Origin: an uncultured Lachnospiraceae bacterium
GTDB taxonomy: Bacteria; Bacillota; Clostridia; Lachnospirales; Lachnospiraceae
Assembly (NCBI GenBank): GCA_902783095.1
Contig: CACZPX010000281.1
Location: forward strand, 1-11,098
DNA length: 11,098 nt
Reading direction: 5' to 3'
Shown in pieces: positions 6,989 through 11,098 of the stretch. The position numbers and the translations under genes are program-made. The notes beneath the pieces were generated by a model. The model was not told the origin of the DNA. It made no database searches and was given only the letters and a program-made list of their open reading frames with translations. Position 1 is the stretch's first letter. Each line of letters starts with the position of its first letter.

Positions 6989-7114
6989 AAAAACTCCGTC
7001 TTTTCGTATTTCGTTCAACGCTGCGGACAGTATGCCGTCTGTGCCTTAACACAGCCTAAAGCAGCCGTTCCCGCCGCGTAACTTTCCTTCTTTTCCGCCG
7101 CTTCGGCTGCGGCT

Positions 7115-8980
7115 TCACGCCTTGCGCAGCACAAACACCGCCGCGCTCTTTTCTTTCGCCACCAGGCACAGGCAGGCATCCTCCACGGGGATGGCGTCGC
7201 TGCCGATGCAGTAGCCGCCGTCCCGTACGCCAAACTCCCGCTCGGCCGTCCCGTTCTCCAGGCCTAAGCCCGCCACGTCCAGCGCCAGCGTGGTCTCAGG
7301 TCCCATATTGATCACGGTCAGCACCGTCTCCTCCTCCAGCGTGCGGGCAAAGGCCGCCACGCCGTCCGCAAAATACAGCGGATAGACGGAGCCGGTCCGC
7401 AGGCAGGCGTGGCGCTTGCGCAGCAGGACCGCCTGGCGGTAAAACTCGATCATCTCCCAGTTCTCGTGCCCCCAGGGGTAGGGTCTGCGGTTGTCCGGAT
7501 CGGTAAAACCGGGCAGCGCCGTCTCATCGCCGTAGTAGATGCAGGGCGCGCCGGGCCAGGTAAACTGGAAGCAAACGGCCAGCCGCAGCAGGGCCGGATC
7601 GGCGCAGGCCTCTTTTTCGGCCGCGTCCGCGTCCGTCAGGCGCCCGGTAAGCCCGCTCGTCCGCGTGATAAACCGTGAGTGGTCGTGATTGTCCAGCGCG
7701 TTCATGGCGGCAAGCAGGCTCGCAAACGGGAGCCTCGCGCTCTTTTCGCGCAGTTCCTTATAAAACAGGGCCGCGTCACCCTTTTTTTCGGGGGCGGCAT
7801 AGTCGCTGTGCTTGTCCACGCCCGTAAAGAAGAAGGTGACCGGGTCCATAAAGGCCTCGTAGTTCATGATGGTATCCCACTCGCCGTCCGTCAGCCAGGC
7901 CGCGGCGTCCTCATAGGTCTCCGCGAATACCAGCGCGTCCGGCGCGGCCTCGCGCACCGCGTCGCGGAAGGCCTTCCAGAACCGGTGGTTGGTGTCCGGG
8001 CAGGCCGCCAGCTCCGGCGCCACGTCCAGCCGCCAGCCATCCGCAAAATACGGCGCGGCCACCCACTTTTTCGCGACGGCCAGCACCTCGTCCCACAGGC
8101 GCGGGCAGCCGTCGTAATTGAGTTTCGGCAGGGTGGGGATGCCCCACCAGGTCTCCCGCCGGCCCTGCGCGTCGTAGTAAAAGAAGTCCGCCGTCGCCGG
8201 ATCCTTGACCCAGGCGTTTTCTATGCTGCAGTGATTGAATACGCCGTCTAAAATCAGCCGCAGGCCGTTTTCGTGCAGGGTCTCCGCAAAGGCCGCAAAG
8301 TACCCGTCCGGATCCGCCGGATCCGACAGGTGCGGGTCGATGTGGTGATAATCCTGCGTATCATATTTGTGATTGGACGGGGAGACGAACACCGGATTTA
8401 AGTACAGGCAGTCCGCGCCAAGCGCCTTGATATAGGGGAGCTTTTCCAGGATCCCCTGCAGGTCGCCGCCGTAAAAGCGCACCACGTCCCGCGGGGCGGG
8501 CGCACTGTTCCAGTCTTCCACGTGCTGCGCCGGGCCGAAATCCGGATACTCGTATTCCCCGGTGCGCACGTCGTTGTCCGCGCAGCCGTTGCGGAAACGG
8601 TCCGGAAAGATCTGGTAAAAGATCTGCCCCTTTGCCCACTCCGGCACGGCAAGCGCCGGCAGCACCGCAAAGGGCGTTACCGCCGACTCCTCTTCCGCGC
8701 AGGAAAAACGCCCCAGATACCAGGTGCGCTCCGCGAGGATCTCAAAGCAGTATTCCTGCGCCGCAAAGATACCGCTCACCGTGGCGCCGTAATAGCGCAG
8801 CCGCCCCTTTGTTTCGGCCGGCGCCATGGGGATGCGCGCCGTACGCGCGCCGCGCAGGATCAAAAACACCTGCGCAGGGATATCCTCCATGCGCAGACGC
8901 ATACAGTACTCCCCTGCCGCCCGGTTCACGGGCAGCAGGTATTCTTCGGATTCATCGGAAAACAGATAGTGGGGATTCAA
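7115..8980 (-). CDS. GH13 alpha-glucan hydrolase, neopullulanase/cyclomaltodextrinase type, cytoplasmic
   Basis: This glycoside hydrolase family 13 enzyme of 621 residues should hydrolyse alpha-1,4 (and perhaps alpha-1,6) bonds in maltodextrins, cyclodextrins or pullulan. No signal peptide is seen, so it acts on imported oligosaccharides. Residues 1-110 form a beta-rich N-domain like that of GH13_20 enzymes. The catalytic barrel starts at WAKGQIFYQIFPDRF (115-129). Conserved regions are DGVFNH (245-250), GWRLDV with the nucleophile Asp319, FAETYE with the acid/base Glu354, and LDNHDHSR (429-436) with the stabilising Asp433. LPKLNYD (284-290) resembles the MPKLN motif of the neopullulanase group. 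A C-terminal beta-domain covers about 530-621. The start is TTG (8980), chosen because GGAGG (8991-8995) lies 10 nt upstream within the ftsH end and the next in-frame ATG (Met27) would remove part of the N-domain. It begins 5 nt after the ftsH stop, so coupling is likely. Exact substrate specificity is uncertain. Confidence 0.93.
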   Translation of the reverse strand: MNPHYLFSDESEEYLLPVNRAAGEYCMRLRMEDIPAQVFLILRGARTARIPMAPAETKGRLRYYGATVSGIFAAQEYCFEILAERTWYLGRFSCAEEESAVTPFAVLPALAVPEWAKGQIFYQIFPDRFRNGCADNDVRTGEYEYPDFGPAQHVEDWNSAPAPRDVVRFYGGDLQGILEKLPYIKALGADCLYLNPVFVSPSNHKYDTQDYHHIDPHLSDPADPDGYFAAFAETLHENGLRLILDGVFNHCSIENAWVKDPATADFFYYDAQGRRETWWGIPTLPKLNYDGCPRLWDEVLAVAKKWVAAPYFADGWRLDVAPELAACPDTNHRFWKAFRDAVREAAPDALVFAETYEDAAAWLTDGEWDTIMNYEAFMDPVTFFFTGVDKHSDYAAPEKKGDAALFYKELREKSARLPFASLLAAMNALDNHDHSRFITRTSGLTGRLTDADAAEKEACADPALLRLAVCFQFTWPGAPCIYYGDETALPGFTDPDNRRPYPWGHENWEMIEFYRQAVLLRKRHACLRTGSVYPLYFADGVAAFARTLEEETVLTVINMGPETTLALDVAGLGLENGTAEREFGVRDGGYCIGSDAIPVEDACLCLVAKEKSAAVFVLRKA

Positions 8981-8985
8981 AAAGC

Positions 8986-10821
8986 TCAGACCTCCGCGGC
9001 GGACTCTTCCGGTTTTGCAAACAGCGATTCAAACTCTGCCTGGTCTATCTTCTCCTTCTCCAGCAGCAGTCCGGCGCAGGCGTGCAGCTCGTCCATATGC
9101 TCCGTGATCAGGGCCTTTGCCTTTTCGTAGCACTCGTCTATGATGCGGCGCTCCTCGGTGTCGATCAGCGTGGCCAGATGCTCGCTGATGTTCTGCTTCA
9201 CCATGTCGCGGCCGATGAACACCTCCTCGCTGTCCGCGCAGTTGATCATGCCGACCTTTTCCGACATACCGTACTTGGTCACCATGTCGTGCGCGATCTG
9301 CGTCGCCTGCTTGATGTCCTGCGAGGCGCCGGTCGTCACGTCGCCGAAGATCAGCTCCTCCGCGATGCGGCCGCCCATGGACACCATGATCTCCGCAAGC
9401 ATGCGGGACTTGGTGATGAACATCTCGTCCCGCTCCGGCAGCGGCATGGTATAGCCCGCCGCGCCCGCGCCGGTAGGGATGATGGAAACGGTATGCACCG
9501 GTCCCACGCCCGGCAGCACGTGGAACAGGATGGCGTGGCCGGACTCATGGTAGGCCGTGATCTTCTTCTCGTGGTCGGAGATCACGCGGCTCTTCTTCTC
9601 CGCGCCGATGCCCACCTTGATAAAGGCCTTTTCAATATCCTCCCGGGAGATAAAGCGGCGGTCCCTTTTCGCCGCGCCGATCGCGGCCTCGTTCATCAGG
9701 TTTTCCAGGTCCGCGCCGGTAAAGCCCGCCGTGGTGCGCGCCACGCGCTCCAGGTCCACGTCGTCCCCCAGGGGCTTGTCCTTGGCATGGACCTTTAAGA
9801 TCTCCTCACGCGCGCCGACGTCCGGCGGCGATACCGCGATCTTGCGGTCAAAACGGCCCGGCCGCAGAATGGCCGGATCCAGGATGTCCGCGCGGTTGGT
9901 GGCCGCGAGCACGATGATGCCCTCGTTCACGCCAAAGCCATCCATCTCCACCAGCAGCTGGTTTAAGGTCTGCTCGCGCTCGTCGTGGCCGCCGCCCAGA
10001 CCAGAACCGCGGCGTCTGGCCACGGCGTCGATCTCGTCGATGAACACGATGCAGGGCTTGTTCTTTTTGGCGTCCTCAAACAGGTCGCGCACGCGCGAGG
10101 CGCCCACGCCAACGAACATCTCCACAAAATCGGAACCGGAGATGGAAAAGAAGGGCACGTGTGCCTCTCCGGCTATGGCCTTGGCAAGCAGGGTCTTGCC
10201 GGTACCGGGCGGGCCCACCAGCAGAATGCCCTTGGGGATGCGCGCGCCCAGGCTGGCGTATTTGGCCGGGTTCTTTAAGAAGTCCACGACTTCTTCAAAG
10301 TCCTCTTTTTCCTCTTTCAGGCCGGCCACGTTCGCAAAGGTGGTGCTGCTGCTCTTTACCATGGTGGCGCGGCTCTTGCCGAAGTTCATCATCTTGGCGT
10401 TGGCACCGCCCTGGCTTCCGCGCATGACGTTCACCATCAGGACCACCATCACCACGCTGAACAGCACCATCATGATGATATAGCTGTAGTCCGTGGTGGT
10501 CTCCACCGACCCCACGGAATAGCCCGTGATCCCGTTCTCGATGAGGCTGCGCTCCACCTGTGCGATGTCCGTCGCGTTGAAGCGGCAGCGCTTGCCGTCC
10601 GGCAGGGAATACTCCACGTAGCCGGTGGGCGTGGCGTCCGACTGGTGGATCACCACGTTGGTGACGGTCTTTTCCTTTACGGCGGCGTAAAAGGCCAGGC
10701 TGTTGGTCTCCTCCACGCCTTGGCCGCTGCCGAAGAAATTGCTGAAGATCAGGTACGCCATCAGGATCATCAGCGCAAAGATGATCACCCGGAAAGCGAC
10801 CGGCATTCTGTTCGGAACCAT
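8986..10821 (-). CDS. ftsH: ATP-dependent zinc metalloprotease FtsH
   Basis: FtsH is a membrane-anchored hexameric AAA+ protease that degrades misassembled membrane proteins and short-lived regulators. The protein is 611 residues. TM1 is at about 9-27 and TM2 at about 114-133, enclosing the extracytoplasmic domain. The AAA module has Walker A GPPGTGKT (203-210), the pore loop MFVG (235-238), Walker B IVFIDEID (258-265) and the second region of homology ATNRADILDP...RPGRFDR (307-326). The protease has HESGH (425-429; HEAGH in most relatives) and Asp502 in GASQDIKQAT as the probable third zinc ligand. The C-terminus is short. The frame extends upstream to a TTG at 10851 inside hpt, but the ATG at 10821 has AGGAG (10829-10833) with a 7-nt spacer and is preferred. 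It follows hpt by 13 nt, an arrangement conserved in Bacillota, and its last codons carry the GGAGG of the next gene. Confidence 0.97.
   Translation of the reverse strand: MVPNRMPVAFRVIIFALMILMAYLIFSNFFGSGQGVEETNSLAFYAAVKEKTVTNVVIHQSDATPTGYVEYSLPDGKRCRFNATDIAQVERSLIENGITGYSVGSVETTTDYSYIIMMVLFSVVMVVLMVNVMRGSQGGANAKMMNFGKSRATMVKSSSTTFANVAGLKEEKEDFEEVVDFLKNPAKYASLGARIPKGILLVGPPGTGKTLLAKAIAGEAHVPFFSISGSDFVEMFVGVGASRVRDLFEDAKKNKPCIVFIDEIDAVARRRGSGLGGGHDEREQTLNQLLVEMDGFGVNEGIIVLAATNRADILDPAILRPGRFDRKIAVSPPDVGAREEILKVHAKDKPLGDDVDLERVARTTAGFTGADLENLMNEAAIGAAKRDRRFISREDIEKAFIKVGIGAEKKSRVISDHEKKITAYHESGHAILFHVLPGVGPVHTVSIIPTGAGAAGYTMPLPERDEMFITKSRMLAEIMVSMGGRIAEELIFGDVTTGASQDIKQATQIAHDMVTKYGMSEKVGMINCADSEEVFIGRDMVKQNISEHLATLIDTEERRIIDECYEKAKALITEHMDELHACAGLLLEKEKIDQAEFESLFAKPEESAAEV
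8991..8995 (-). promoter_or_regulatory. Ribosome binding site of the GH13 gene, inside the end of ftsH
   Basis: GGAGG is made by the Ala-Glu-Val codons and ends 3 nt before the ftsH stop codon (8986-8988). It lies 10 nt from the TTG start at 8980. It supports TTG as the real start and suggests that ribosomes finishing ftsH can re-initiate. Confidence 0.7.
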
Positions 10822-10834
10822 TGATACTCTCCTG

Positions 10835-11098
10835 TCAGTCCAGTTCCACAACGCCGACGTACGGCAGGTTTCTGTATTTCTGATCGTAGTCCAGGCCGTA
10901 GCCTACCACGAAATAGTCTTCGATCTCAAAGCAGGTGTAGTCCACCTTCACGTCTTTCTGTACGCGGCGGGACGGCTTGTCCAGCAGCGTGCAGAGCTTT
11001 AAGCTGGCGGGTTTGCGCGCCGGCATGGCGGACAGCAGATAGGCCAGCGTATTGCCGGAGTCGATGATGTCCTCCACGATCAGCACGTCCTTGCCCTC
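10835..11098 (-). CDS. hpt: Hypoxanthine phosphoribosyltransferase, C-terminal part only
   Basis: This is the last 87 residues of a purine salvage enzyme that joins hypoxanthine or guanine to PRPP to give IMP or GMP. The PRPP-binding motif VLIVEDIIDSGNTL starts five residues into the visible part; its paired acidic residues and Ser-Gly-Asn-Thr turn are intact. KPSRR and the end segment FVVGYGLDYDQKYRNLPYVG are characteristic of bacterial HPRT. The N-terminal half lies beyond the right edge. It is the first visible gene of the hpt-ftsH unit; the promoter, and often tilS in related genomes, would be further upstream. Confidence 0.95.
   Translation of the reverse strand, partial: EGKDVLIVEDIIDSGNTLAYLLSAMPARKPASLKLCTLLDKPSRRVQKDVKVDYTCFEIEDYFVVGYGLDYDQKYRNLPYVGVVELD

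Noticed and set aside
6989..7114. Small hairpins GCCGC/GCGGC (7097-7113) and CTGTG/CACAG (7039-7054), and a weak -10-like TACTGT before typA.
   Set aside because: Both stems are only 5 bp and have no T-run, and no matching -35 at 16-18 nt was found, so neither a terminator nor a promoter can be supported.
10822..10851. Upstream TTG start for ftsH inside hpt, and the similar TTG at 7018 for typA.
   Set aside because: In both cases an ATG ten codons further in has a well-placed Shine-Dalgarno sequence and starts at the conserved N-terminus.
1..11098. Search for a novel defence, mobile or biosynthetic system.
   Set aside because: All long genes except the duplicated-domain lipoprotein fit known housekeeping or transport families. 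No transposase, integrase, nuclease-toxin pair, CRISPR repeats or retron-like elements were seen.

Overview
The window reads as a chromosomal segment from a GC-rich member of the Clostridia (Bacillota). The reasons are the hpt-ftsH gene pair, strong AAGGAGG-type ribosome binding sites, TTG and GTG starts, a Firmicutes-type lipoprotein with a Thr/Gly-rich linker, and a fused EamA-type transporter next to proC. Every convincing gene lies on the minus strand, so the biology runs from the right end of the window to the left. The taxonomic placement is inference; there is no rRNA or other marker gene.

Right half (11098 to about 4684), in transcription order: the C-terminal end of hypoxanthine phosphoribosyltransferase (hpt), the membrane AAA protease FtsH, a cytoplasmic GH13 alpha-glucan hydrolase of neopullulanase/cyclomaltodextrinase type, the ribosome-associated GTPase TypA/BipA, and a small membrane protein of the 'small multidrug export' family. 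hpt/ftsH, ftsH/GH13 and typA/small membrane protein are separated by only 13, 5 and 4 nt. In the last two pairs a Shine-Dalgarno sequence overlaps the stop codon of the gene before it, so translational coupling is likely. The GH13-typA gap is 126 nt and shows no convincing terminator. After the small membrane protein comes a 52-nt block of two hairpins sharing the 10-mer ACCGTCCCCG, which resembles a REP-type repeat.

Middle (4550 to 2775): proC (pyrroline-5-carboxylate reductase, with several altered active-site loop residues) and a 10-TM EamA/DMT transporter lie 16 nt apart as a probable operon, which ends at a GC-rich hairpin.

Left part (2684 to 1): a monocistronic gene of visibly lower GC, with its own extended -10 promoter and its own terminator. 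It encodes a putative lipoprotein made of two related domains of about 120-130 residues. Next comes an AT-rich stretch with a near-consensus promoter (TTGACA-17-TATTTT) that drives an oligopeptide/nickel-type ABC transporter substrate-binding lipoprotein, cut off by the left edge after 352 residues.

Most of the window is housekeeping. I found no CRISPR array, transposase, tRNA, rRNA, phage gene or defence system. The points most worth following are the duplicated-domain lipoprotein, the REP-like repeat, the altered ProC active-site loops, the GH13 gene between ftsH and typA, and a context-dependent use of the TTA leucine codon.
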